Assembly (NCBI GenBank): GCA_001630475.1 | Contig: KV419403.1 | Span: forward strand, 788,159 to 852,158 | Direction: 5' to 3' | Length of the DNA: 64,000 nucleotides | Origin: Sistotremastrum niveocremeum HHB9708 | Lineage: Eukaryota; Basidiomycota; Agaricomycetes; Sistotremastrales; Sistotremastraceae | Shown: one piece after another, positions 1 to 11,873 of the stretch | Layout: every line of letters begins with the position of its first letter | Numbering within the stretch: position 1 is the first letter of the stretch | Notes under the pieces: generated by a model | What the model was told of the DNA's origin: nothing | The model's database searches: none | What the model saw: only the letters and a program-made list of their open reading frames with translations | Position numbers and translations under genes: made by a program

Positions 1-1137
1 TCTTAAGCCACGGACATTCTTACAAGTCAGCCGTTCCGCGAACGCTTGCCATTCTGCTTCACGTGCGCGATGGAAAAACATCGGGCGAGACGTGGGATTG
101 AAGACCTCGAGCTGGTGAGGATCCACCAGAGCGATGTGCGAGAGGTGTGGGTGCCCGGAAACAAATCCGAGAGCAGATTCCTTGATGGTAAGGGGTGTCG
201 CCGCGAGCGTAGTAAGCCCAGGAGTGGCTTCGGAGAGTTCACAATCAAGCCCCATCTCGTATGCGAGAGCGAGGAAGGACAATTTCTGCCCTTTTTGTCG
301 AAGAAACGCTGGGGCTAGATCGGAACCTGTACCTCCGAGGGAAAGATAACGTAGCCTCGGCATCTCCCATCCATTTGCCATCTCGAGCGAAATTGAATTT
401 TCGAGGTATAGAAATTCCAAGGACGACAAGGTGATGCCCATTGTTGGAGGCCCAGGGCGGTCTTGGACGGAGCTATCGATTGTCAAATGTAACGTCCGTA
501 AGGAGGATAGCTGCGATATGAGATTTCGCTGGAGGGAGGGTCGCATATCGACGTCGGTATACATTTCTCCCATGAAATCCAGGAGAGTTAAATTGGGACA
601 AGCATCCCTGATGAGCGAGAAAACATTTTCATTGGCGTCCATTTGAAACATGATTGGAAATGTTCCAAGCCCAATGCTTCCCGTTATCAAATAGAGAGAT
701 AGTTCCCTGACATGGTGGCCATATGGAAGAGATCCTAGGCTGGGTGATCTCGATTTCGTCAATATCGGTATCAGTTTAGACAATTTAGCGCTGGTATCGA
801 GCATTATCTGACTGTACAGATTTTCGATTGCGAGAGCAGCCCAGGCTCGACAGGTTAGGACCAGAGATAGCTTCACTTTCAGAGCTTCTTCAACTGAGGG
901 ATAAGGAGATAGATCCCAATCAATCCTACAATAAGAATCATAAAATTACTTATGAGACACGCAGGATTTCTTGTGACTCGCGCTGGGAACTCACCATCCT
1001 TGACACATCATCGTTCCCAAGTGTTCGATAGGATTTTCAACTGATTGATCGTCTGCTATCGAAGCTGTCGCGAACCGAAATATGAGCCTCCATATTTCGA
1101 TTGGAAGGCCTTTGAAGGCGTCTGTGGTCGATATCAT
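1..1137 (-). CDS. F-box protein, 3' end cut by window edge
   Basis: Two exons are visible: 995-1137 and 925 down to the window edge, joined by a GTGAGT...TTGTAG intron that splits a Trp codon. The protein starts at Met (1137) and carries an F-box near residues 8-25 (GLPIEIWRLIFRFAT), followed by a second basidiomycete F-box hallmark, LSLVLTCRAWAALAIENLY. The rest, about 300 residues, is a leucine-rich region with LxxLxL spacing (for example PRLRYLSLGG) and no stop before position 1. F-box proteins recruit substrates to SCF ubiquitin ligases through Skp1; the LRR-like part normally binds the substrate. It is not closely similar to the two F-box subfamilies further right. Its start lies 143 bases downstream of the peptidase stop, on the same strand. 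The F-box call is firm; the target is unknown. Confidence 0.8.
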
Positions 1138-1279
1138 TTGGTTCTTTCAGGAGTGTGTAGTTGCGGTGAAACACGTGGACGTATTCTATTTCTCACGCTC
1201 GGTTGTTATCGCTGAGTCTGGCTAGCTACTCGAACGTCGTGAATACAAAACTGCGTCTCGTTATTTCACAACATTTGTC

Positions 1280-2278
1280 TTACGTCTTGACAGAATTCTG
1301 ACAGCACCAATAAATGACTTGACGCATCGCATTTGCCATGTCCGCAACGCTCTGAGGCTTATCGATGTCAGGAACGTGCATAAACAGAACAGGGGTCTTC
1401 GCTGCGGAAGAAGCTTTTTGTCTACACTCGTACTCGGAGTGGACGAGCGAACAATAATATATGTATTCGCCTGGACAAAATGTTCAGTCTTTCATAGAAA
1501 GGTAATCTGTTGATGAGACATACAAAGGAACTTTCCGGCATCGGTGCTTGGGGCGACGGGCTGGAGAAAAAGAGGTAAGAATTTAAGTATTAGATCATAG
1601 ACCCATGATTGAATAGGTACCCCGTTCTCTGAGCTGATCAAATGTTTCACTAATAGATTTACATCGACGCTGTCGTTTATGACCAAGTCGAGGGTTTCTT
1701 GGTAGATTCCGGTGTCCGGGAAACCTCTGACGACTCCACTGCCTAACCCTGGGTGTTATTCAAAGGATTCCACGATATTGGAAATTCTTACCGTCGTCAG
1801 CGCCATCGGACTTAGCTGGCGGTGCGAGTTTTCCTTCCGCATCAGGCTTTTGATAGCCAGCTTTGTGCGCTCTTGTTTCCACTCTCAGACCTCCGGGACG
1901 ACCAACGCCTGTATGCATGATAAAATCGTAACCTTTCTCCGGAATTGGAATAGAAACTCGGATGTCTTCGGGAATGACAGGGGGCGATTGATGAAATCCC
2001 GGCACCAAGGAAAGGATGGCATCGTATGTCACGGGCACTTCGATTGCAGTGACGTGTATCCGCTTTGCCTCTCGATAGCCAGGAGATTTCGGTACATCGA
2101 TGAATTCATCATGTAACTTAGCAGCCGCTAGCCACGATGGATTGGACGTATAATGTGAGAAAGGCTATATAGCATTTCACCTGATAAGTTGTAACCATCA
2201 TGACAGGAACGAGCTCACTCCAAAGCCTGTCAGCAACACTTTGAAAGTATCCGAACCGTCTCTAGGAACTGGGGCCAT
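1280..2278 (-). CDS. Pyroglutamyl-peptidase I (C15 cysteine peptidase)
   Basis: Five exons (2219-2278, 1792-2164, 1621-1742, 1524-1560, 1280-1470) give a complete protein of 260 residues, the normal size for fungal members. The enzyme removes N-terminal pyroglutamate from peptides in the cytosol. The N-terminus reads VLLTGFGPFSHYTSNPSW, the family's TGFGPF...NPS block. The catalytic triad is present: Glu116 in RVETRAHKAGY, Cys198 in STDAGKFLCEYIYY, and His229 in VLFMHVPDI. All phases join cleanly with GT-AG borders. Start chosen at 2278 because it precedes the conserved block by 13 residues. The 37-base fourth exon carries the nucleophile up to the first base of its codon, so correct splicing is needed for activity. 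No signal peptide is seen. Confidence 0.93.
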
Positions 2279-4211
2279 CGTGGATGTCGTCCAGGTGGGA
2301 AGCCTGAGCACTGCATGCGAGACGATGATGATGCAACGATAAGGGTGTCGCGCCGAGAAGCCGAAAACCAATCTCTCGGCTCGGCTAATCAAACATTTGC
2401 CGACGCCGATCCTCGCCGCCACGTGCTTGTTCCGACATCTGCTTCGCCGAGCTCTTCGCCGGCGGACTAAAGGGACCCCGGTTTGCTTGCCCACGACGTG
2501 CAACATTTTCGGCCGCCCACACAGGGTTTTTGGGTGACAAGATTGTCTTAAATCTTGGGATTGCTGATCCAGACTGTCCCTCCTGAACCGGCGGCGTCCG
2601 CTAGTCCATCTTAGAAGCGGTGGAACGGTGACTTCTCCATGCTTTCATCCTGCTACAGCAAATTCACCCTGTGACAAATAAAAACACTCCACATCTCGGT
2701 AGCAGTGTGTGCGCTTACCACGCCCATCCGGGAAGCGAGCTCTCGTGAGACTCTCGGCATAAAATTAAGGACGGAAGGGAGCCTACCACAAACTTGGTGC
2801 TCTATTTCTCAAGCGAGTCGAATTCTTTCCATCCTTTCGTGGAATGACTGGACAAGTATGTTATGCTCACAAAACCCCATATACACCTCGATTTTAAGAA
2901 TTTTGTAAGGCTTCTGAAATGGGCGAGCGCTCTGTCTGAGCCCCAATATCAAGGATAGAAGAGCGAGAGGTACATGATCAATGCATCATCATTGATTGTA
3001 TCCGGAGACTGCCGCAACTCTCTTCGTCGAGCTCCGACTGAGCTGGAGGTGCCTCGTATTTCCGCCGGCCAAGTCAAATCTCTCACAGCGTTTTGGGGCA
3101 GCAGCAACCCGAGAACGTCGAACGAAACGTTCTCCGGTGTAAATCAGGATTCGGGAGCTCCAATGTACTAATCTGTATTCATCCAATCCAAGGAGCCTGA
3201 GTTAGACTCAGGGTTTGCATTCACAGACAGTTCGCTCTACCAGACTATTCACGAATCCTCCCCATGATAACGCTAGCCTCGGGAGCTAATATTTCTTCCG
3301 CTCAGAAAATCTCATACTCAGCGGCGTTGTGTCCGTCACCCCTCACCCTGCCTTTGGAAACGTTTTCGCATATTTAATTAATAAAATGACACAATTAAAT
3401 GAAAAACCTACACAGCGGCATGGAGATGGTCTTCTCTTGTCCCTATCTGACCCGTAGCAGGTGGTCTTCTTCTAAGCCTACATATGTATTCGAGGAAGCA
3501 ATCATGCTCGCTATCAGTCACAAAGCATTTTCGTGATTTCAAAACGAGTGACCCTTCGGATTTCGTTGAAATAATCAGGACGATGAGATGCATCAAAAGG
3601 TGAGATGTAAACTAGAATCATGGATACGTCACCTCGTCTCACTGCCTGGAAACGCAACCGAAACGCACTGCCTTGCGCCATACGGAATATATGCCGGCTA
3701 ATTCTTTATAGCGACGCCGATAATGTCAGAAGAGGTCCAAACGCTGTCTAGAACGGTCTCCCTGCCATCTTCATTAACGACATCGAGCCATTCAAGATGT
3801 CCGATGAGCACACCTGCACTCCCGCAAGTCAGGTTCTTCGATTTCCCTATCGCCCCTAGATCGTGAGGCTCACAGGAACAGACGCACACGCCCCACGTCG
3901 ACGATTTTCTCGTCGATCGCCGAGGTTCTTCCCGCACACGTGCGTCATCCTCAGATTGATAGCTACCGCGCTGAAAGTCACACGATCTTTATTATACCTG
4001 GATCAGAATTAATACCTGTCTAGCAGACAATTCAAGCTTGTACTTCAGATACGAAAATGGAAGGGATCGAGTCAGGACGTAATACTACATGGGGAACGAC
4101 AGAAACATGATAACAAGCCTGCTCATTCTTAATTAATCATCCAAGAAAGAGAACCTAAAATGAAATCATATTGTGCACTTGGCTTGTGCACGGAGGAAGA
4201 CGTGAAACCTG
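2279..4211. other. Intergenic stretch with one possible minus-strand exon
   Basis: Upstream region of the peptidase gene. About 2320-2510 is GC-rich and CpG-dense. On the minus strand 3698-3990 stays open and reads like a protein (for example VLIGHLEWLDVVNEDGRETV), and 3408-3596 is another short open stretch. I could not join them or recognise a family, so no gene is called. Nothing else in this interval is supported. Confidence 0.3.
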
Positions 4212-6323
4212 TCACGACCCGTCCACAATCATGGCATCACTCTCATCAACTTCGCTTGGGGACATATGACACGCTCCAGTTGGCGGTGTTTCGACCACGG
4301 TTTTGTACGACTTTAATTTGTCGAATGGCAGAGGAATGTCCTTCATACGGCTCACAGGAGCGAACCGGCTAGGTCTCCATGGTTCTTTACCGCAAACGAA
4401 GACGAACTTGGGGTTCGAGGTGTAGGGAATGAAGTTGGGAGATTGGAAGTCTGCTGGACGAAGTCTGAATGGAGGCGATGTCGATCTTTGTGAGTGAGGC
4501 TGGATCGGAGGCTCTGGGAGCGATTCAGGTAAAGGAGAATCATAGATTCGGCTTGTGGCCGAAGATTCGGGGGCGAGTTTTGAGCCACTCGCTTGCGCTT
4601 GCCCTGAAGGTGTGAGGGAACGCGGGTGAGGTCGAGGAGTTTCTAACGTCCGCCTGCGTCCTGAGTCATGCTGTGGTCGGCGTTCCACAATCACATCATT
4701 CATCTGAATGTCGTCAGGTTCGCCGAGGCTGATCGTTCGATGGAAGGCAGTGCTTCGAGCCTCTGTGCCACGACCGCTATCTTCGTCATCGCCTCGAGCC
4801 CAAGCATGTATCTGTCTCGGCGTCGTGTGGGTACGATCATGTCGAATCTCTACCTCTTCGGTGAGAGACGACGCCTTACGCTTATCACCCCTGCGGGAAG
4901 AAGTGGCGCCCGAATGAATAGGGGTAAGCGGCAGAACGGGTGAATCGCCGCTGGAGGAGCTCTCGGCTGCGCTGACTACGTCCGCAGAGCGAGGTTCAGC
5001 GTCATCTTGAGCAACCTGCGGACTTCCGTAAGGGGAGGCTAAGAGCACATTTCCTTGGCTATCCGTGATCCCGTGATTAGGTCTAGAACTCGACGGTGTC
5101 GATTCTTGGGTAGATAACATGTTTGAGATGGACATTTTCGCGCGTTGAGATTGACGATCTTGTGTTGGAGACAGCGCGGCGGGAGCAATTGGCGAGTGTG
5201 TCGGCATTGCGGTGCGGCTTGTAATTGGTTGAGCGGAGGTGATCCGAGATGGGCGCTTATGATGGGATGACCTTAATGGTCCTGTACTAGGCTCGTATCG
5301 CCGCGGTGTCAGCGACTGAGTTGATGAGAGCTGTCTGGCGTCATTCGAATAACGATCTTCCAAATGAGATCGGTCGCTCTGGAAATAAGAAGAATAAGCG
5401 TCAGTTTGGACAGTTGAGTAACTCGACTACATGGTAGCTTCGTTCGAAAGAAGATGTCAAGAAATTCACTCACTGATTCCATTCTAGAGCGCATGACTCC
5501 ACTTGGTCTAATATTAATTGATTCACGCTTCTCCGGGAACCTATCTGCACCCGCTCTTCGGCTGGCGACGGAATAAGGTGCATGCGCAGATGAATGTTTC
5601 AAACATTCGGTGCAAGGCATTTCAGGACCAAGCAGAGAGTATGAGCATGGACATCGGACAGAAGAAGACACGGACGATGAGGGTCGACTATAGTGAGGAT
5701 ATGGCCTTGTCATTGATTCTTCACGATGAAAACGTGCATTGTCAACGTGGACGGGAGGAGGATGTGGGTAGGAGGCGGAGACTGGCGGAGTATGAGGAAA
5801 TGGCTGTTGTGGGTAAGGCTGCTGTGTTCGGAACGGTGCGGGACCGTGACGTCGCGGCTCATAGTCATACGACGAGTAGTGCGATTGTTGCAATGCTCGT
5901 GTGTTGATGAGCGGTTGAGTTGGCACCGACCGTTCGACAGTGCGGATGTTATTTTGGTTTGAAGACCGTGGAGCCTTCGATCTGCGGAGCGACTTCGTCA
6001 TCCATTCTTATGGAAAATTTGGGGCAAAATTGACCACCATCAGGCCAGAAAAAGGCTCTGACGACGACTGTGGACATGTAGAATGGCAAGACTTACAAGT
6101 GAGATGGGTTCCTGAGATGGGCCGTCCATTCCGTAATCCAGCGCTGACTCTGCCTGTCATCGTGTGAAGGGGGCGACAAGGATACATGATGTTTGCAGAC
6201 GGAACAGAAGACGGTGTATTTCAGCTTATCGATATAGCCCACCGATGGCTCGTTGATCAGAGTGAGCAGGAGGTCAGACATACTGGGCCGTGCGAGGTGG
6301 TGGTTGGGAGGAAGCGGTGGCAT
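4212..6323 (-). CDS. Large, mostly disordered protein with two Cys clusters
   Basis: At least three exons: about 6093-6323, 5474 to about 6001, and 4212-5378. The join between the last two (TCA|GTGAGT ... CCAG|AGC) is clean and in phase; the join between the first two is not resolved. The N-terminal exon has a small possible zinc site, CSVCKHH followed by Trp and His about 25 residues on. The middle exon is Pro/Tyr/His/Gln-rich with a second Cys cluster (CPCSY...CTEC). The last about 390 residues are Ser/Pro/Thr/Arg-rich with a basic nuclear-localisation-like patch (RRGDKRKAS). No enzyme domain is seen. Composition suggests a nuclear scaffold or regulator, but that is inference. I do not recognise the family. 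The start at 6323 (MPPLPP) is tentative; an upstream Met at 6347 is also in frame. Confidence 0.6.
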
Positions 6324-6347
6324 CTGGATCAAGCGAAAGTAGAACAC

Positions 6348-9300
6348 CGTTGGATCTTAGATCACTTGTCCCGAACTCCGATCAGGGTTCGGTTCCTCAA
6401 TGCCAAACAGGGCCACACTTATTTCCATCCGTCAGGAGTATTCCCGAATTTTTATTTTTCCTTCCCTGCTGTCCTCTGCGACTTTGAATCCGTATGACGA
6501 GCTTTTCGGGAGTCTAACCTTTTATTCAGCCTTATTGCGGTGGTAACTCGTCGATGGTTCGGCAAGGCAACGGCGGCTCACGGAGAAAGAAGCCGGCCCA
6601 TTGTTCTAGGAGTTGCCCATCAATCTCCACTGATTATCAGGCGACAACGTGCTCCTCTTCGGACTCACTCCGACACCAAACCATTTCAGATTTTACAGAA
6701 CTGACTATAAGTACGAAGACCCTACAGCAATCTCACGTCCATCGAACGAACGGAACCTTGGCTAGAGTGAACCGGCATGAGTCTTGGCCTGATAGCTGGA
6801 CGATTGCGAAGATTGGCCGCTAAAGCGAGGCGCGATCGCTCGCTCGCTCAATAAGCTTCCTTTGTCAGGACGTGTGAGTGATTTGAGGTACATCAGACTA
6901 CCTGGCTGAACACCGTATATTATCGCAGATATTCAGTAGTTAAACAAGTCCTGGCCTCATAATCGGTTCATCCCGACCCCATAAAACAGCGACGTGACCT
7001 TGCATACACGATCTGTCGGATTCTGGCCAGGCCCTTACCCAGTCGGCCCCTTCGATCCGCAGTCCCTGCGAAACTCTCCATCCATGCTGATCCCATGTGT
7101 TGCAATATGGCTCATCGCATTGAGCACGACCGTTCGGAACGAGGGTGCCCCTGGAAGCTTGTTCCATGGAGATTATTCTGAATGCCGTTTTCAGGGCAAA
7201 AGGAATATCAATAAGGCAATTTACTAAAATTTGATCGCAGCCATGTGGGAAACCCGCGTTCCTGAAAGCTTGCCCATTTTCTGGCTACAAGTGACAGCAG
7301 AGGACAATCTATCTCAAACCGAGCTATATTCAAGCATCATGCAGTCGACATGCCCTACAGCGCCTAGCTATTGATAACGCTCTCCCCCAACGCACTAGCT
7401 CGACATGCCAAATCGGGAGGCGATGATCGGCCCACGAACTTGGCGCCGACTTACTGTTCCCGAAGAAGTCGGCTTCGGCTTCGAGCCTCTTCGGCTCTTC
7501 CATTTCCCATTTCTATTAGGTAAATCCTATCGGGGCAACCAATCAGCGCAATTCCCCTAATTTAGCCGAAGAAAAGAAGTCAGGGTATGTGGCGTGGGAC
7601 GATCGGTACATTATTTCCTTCCTTTCTCATATGGCTATTTCTTGAGTGGGGCTGTGCTGGCGCCGGGCCTTAGCTCCTTCGTCCTCTTCGTCCGACACCA
7701 TTTTGGATTGGAGATGTGTAAGGGGTAGGGCTACAATATAGGAGCTGTTTGAGACGATTTATAGCCCCAAGAGTCTCGGTCTCACCTGGTTTCAGCTCGC
7801 GCCCCTTCGGCCACGCTCGTAGCTTCCGGAACCGTGCACTCCGTTTTTTCTCGCTGTTTTTCGATGCGTCACATGGGTAACTCCTTCGTCATATATTTCT
7901 GGTGTTCCGTTTATCCCTGTATTCCGTCGAAGCAGGCACTCCTGGGGTTGAAGACGAAGGCAACGGATCCTAGCACTAATACCTGGTTCTGTCAACCTCA
8001 GCGGCTTCATCAGACCGAACGAGCGTATTCGAAGACTTCTGGTCTTCTATCCATCCCTGACCTCGTCAGATTCAGCTTCCGTTCATCTCTTCATCCTGAA
8101 AGGTCATGGCGAATGTAACGACGTCGTTGTATTCCCAGCTGGGGCCTAATTGCCCCTATTCTGCTTATATATTCTTGACAACACAGCTCTCACACAGGCT
8201 TCATCGGTCTTTGATTTCTCGTCTCAACTCCATTGGTCTCACCGTTTCCACTACTGGTTGGACGCACTTGGTATTTGAACGAGGACCGGCGGCGCTTTAT
8301 CGAGCTGTGGTTGGGGTACGCCGAGATGATTCCGGATCGTCATTGCACGAACACTGCTGAAGATGTCAAAGGAGAAGCCCCCGCGATCTCGGTGCTATTG
8401 CTGCCAAATAAATCAACCACCCGGACATCGATGCGACCGAAAGCAATGCATAACTCGACTTCTCCGGCCTGGCAGCTTCGGGAGACTTCATCCCGACAGA
8501 CGGCCCCGCGGAGGGTTCTGCCTTTCTGAAGATAGAAGGACAGTCTCCGGCATCATCAGGTACCATCGGCGTTCGAGGATAGCAAGAGATCATCAATCCC
8601 ATCATCCCATCAGGTACTAGTGGAAGATCAAGAAGAAGATGAGATGGTAGACCCCAGGTAACGCTATGCCTTATTCAATACCTCATCTCGAAATCTTAAC
8701 CATCACGCACTGCAGTTACGTATATATCCGACAAACCTACTCTACCTCGAAATTCGAAACCCCATATACGATATAACGAGACTCGGCATCTCGGGAAGAA
8801 GCGGAGGTATCAAACTCACACTCGGCCAAGTCGGGGATTCTCGCACTAATATAATCATCGCTGCGCTGGGAGTCAAATGGACTCTTATCTGAGTCATTGG
8901 AAGCGGGTGTGTCTACGATACGCTCTTGTTCGGTGCTCTAACTATTCTTGCATAGTGTGTTATGGATCGCTTCCGGCTTCCTATTGACAGCGTAGTTCGT
9001 CATGAGGCCACAATGGTAACTCCTTGCGACGAATGCATGGTCCTGTGCATACGGCGATTCAAGCCGACTCTGCATCCTCGCGCCCATATGGTTCACGTTT
9101 TTCGGGGTGGGCGATTTGTCTGCGTGTTGAGGGCGATCGGTGAGGCAGCTTTTGTTGAACTGAAGGGAGGGGATCGGCAGGATCTCTTCATTTGAATTGA
9201 TACCGCTTTCAAAATGCAGATGCACCATCAGTTCATACGGTTTGCAGCTCGCTGATACTCACGAAGAATTAGGGGAATGACTAGAAGGAGCACGAATACT

Positions 9301-9629
9301 AAATCCGAATGTTGCGTCGACTAACAATAAATGCACTGAATATTCTGATGAGAATTGGACTTTGAGTGAGTTCATAGCAAGGTGAACAGTCCAGGCGACA
9401 TTAAACTCTGCGAACCGTCAATCCAGAACACAAGAGAATGTAAGAGAGAGTCAGCCGAAGCACGCCCTTGTCCGATTTCTGAAATTGAGTCTCCGACTGA
9501 ACGCGTCGAAACGCGAACCTTCACGTTTGTCAATCCTCAATTTCTTGCCACATTGCAAGAAATCATACCGCTCTGTCTATCATCCTTGCCACCAAGTTTA
9601 CCGCACCCCTACTCACCCAAATCATCGAT
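6348..9629. other. Long stretch with no supported gene
   Basis: Only short open frames without consistent splice structure were found. Noticeable items are a CGCTCGCTCGCTC run near 6838, and a Cys-containing short plus-strand frame around 8363-8470 (CYCCQ...HRCDRKQC) that cannot be extended to a gene. A plus-strand frame at 8962-9195 has Cys pairs but no homology I recognise. About 9540-9629 is the pyrimidine-rich leader of the next gene. Confidence 0.3.
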
Positions 9630-11287
9630 ATGGACTCGAAACCTTATGATGTGAACGAACGATTGTCCGAAGACGTTCTTCGGATGATAATGTGGCAATA
9701 CGTGTTCACTGAAAATCTCCAGTCGCTTGATCCATACACCGCTATCTATAACAACCGCCTTCCGTTAGAGGCGATCGTCGTCTCGTCCGTGTATGTCCAT
9801 TCTTTTCCTACTAAGGGGTGAACGTTTGGAACATATTATCTGATCTTGGACTTAGATGCAAGAAGTGGAGACAAGTGGCATTCGGCTATCCTGCCATTTG
9901 GTCTCAAATTCATTTCGCGTGGCCCAGGGACACCATTTTGATGTACATGGCGCTGCGTCGACAGATGCCACTTTCAATCGCAATCAATGAAAGTGCCTGG
10001 CAGTCGAACTACTTCCAGGAATTCCAAGAAACATTAGTAGCTTCGATGAGCACGGTAGAGAGGATGAGCGTCACATAGGGTAGCGGTCTTCTACCTCCAC
10101 CGACTGCTTTGACATCTTTCGTCTCGCGGCTGTTGAACCAAAAGGCGGCGGCCTCGAAGTTGTGGTATCTCCATCTTCTGTTCAGGGGTACCTTACAGCC
10201 AGATATCTCGATTGAGTTCCCAGAAATTTCCGTCATCCGAACACTTGACGTATCTCTCAAATCATTCAGGTTCAACTGGCATACTTTAAAACGTGTTGTT
10301 GCCGAGACTAGTGATCTCAAACTTTCCGAAATCATAGAGTTTCTAGGCGCAGCTCGACGCTTGGAGAACATTGTCCTCTATCATAAAGGCTGGAACTACT
10401 CAGGAGACGATGACGATTCTGAAGTCGCCGAAATCAAATCCCCCCGTTCGCCGGCGACTTTGCCTAACTTGCGAGTTTTCGCTTTGGAATGGTGTGGGAG
10501 AAAATTTGCAGATCAGTTAGTCCAGACTATCCGCTCCCCAACCTCGTCGACAATTGCTCTTTCAATTGTGAGACAAGAGAATGTCTCGATATGGAAGTCA
10601 CTTCCAGATTTCCTTCTGAAGATCCTTCGTTCAGCCCACACTCTTGCCCTCGAGATCATCGGGCACAAGCTCACCGTAACCCCTCCGTTCGCTCTCATAT
10701 TCCAGGCACCGAATTCTCCAAGATATCGAATTTATTTCGACGAAGTGCCGAATATGCGTATGCGCTCTCCCGCCGCACGGGCTGAGCTCTGTTATAGTCA
10801 ATTCGATGATCTCCTCCTAGCCTTATCTTCCATGTCTTTCGATGGCCTCTTGAACGTCGCCATTCACTCGAGACGTGTTCCGAACGTCTTACTCCTACGA
10901 CAGCTCGCTCACGCCTTTCGGGATGTTGAAAACCTCTGCGTTCAAGGCTATAGCGTCGACCACGTCCTTGAAGCACTTCAATCGAGCAATAATCCAGCAT
11001 CCGGTCACTATCCTTTCCCCAAACTCCGATCAATCGACCTACGGGGCTCACGATTTGACCATGATCACCTGAATACAATGCTGATGAACAGGAAGGGATG
11101 GGCCATTGATCTTGAGGAATTGAATTTGACTCTTGATCCGAAGCAAGAAGCTCGGGTGGATTCAAAATTAGCTCAGTCGAGAAAGAGTACTCTCCGAAAA
11201 GTGTCACGCTCAGTGTCAACTTACCAGGCCGAGGAGGGTGACGTCACCGATTCCAGCGAAGACGGCAACTGGGGCTGGGAGGATTAG
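9630..11287 (+). pseudogene. F-box/LRR-like gene, subfamily B, with in-frame stop
   Basis: Exon 1 is 9630-9790 and exon 2 is 9856-11287, joined at a phase-2 GTATGT...TTAG intron found at the same place in the two other subfamily B genes (37828 and 40143, minus strand). The N-terminus (NERLSEDVLRMIMWQYVF) is the F-box; CKKWRQVAFGYPAIWSQIHF is the typical segment after it, and an LRR-like region of about 400 residues follows, ending in an acidic tail. The frame is interrupted by TAG at 10076-10078; the same frame then stays open and matches the intact paralogue to the end. Either the gene died recently, or the stop is read through, or it is a base error. A truncated product of about 127 residues would keep the F-box but lose the substrate-binding part. 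Confidence 0.75.
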
Positions 11288-11873
11288 GATTTACAGGATT
11301 GAGCGTGCGTCTTGTAATTGCATTAATCACCGTCATGATAGCAGTGGGTCAACGCAAGGTCATCGTAGGCCGTGCGACACTCTTGGACTTACATGACCAT
11401 CTTCATTATTCATTATTTTGAACTTATCCCTTGTACAGCGTGATGTGTTTTTAGGTGAATTGGATTCTATCAATATAAGGCTCGTTAGCAGCGATAACCC
11501 CGGGTGATCACATAAGCTCTTCACGATTGTCTATCAAGTTCCAGTCATATCCTGTCGCTCAAAAGAATGTCTAAAGTAGTTCGAAGTATACATAGCAGCA
11601 CTGAGAATCATGCCGTTGAGATCAAACAACGAAGGAAATATTGAATAAATAAGCCACCCGTGTTTCGCGAAGTCTCCCCGAAGCATTCCTTACCAAGCAA
11701 GATATGAAATACTTACAAGCCTGCACTACTCATGGGAGACGTTCCAAGAATTCCCAAAGCTCGGCGGCATTTGAGATGGTGTTTCGAGAGTCCTTGATCT
11801 GGTTTCTACAACGAGACACAATGCATGAGTATTTTTGATGGGCCACTACTAGAATATCATCAATCACGCACCT
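11288..11873. other. Convergent intergenic region
   Basis: Lies between the 3' ends of a plus-strand and a minus-strand F-box gene. AT-rich stretches suit two 3' untranslated regions. No open frame or repeat of note was seen. Confidence 0.4.

Noticed and set aside
8363-8620. CYCCQ...C frame that could suggest a zinc knuckle of a retroelement
   Set aside because: Spacing does not match CCHC and no polymerase, integrase, protease or terminal repeats are found around it.
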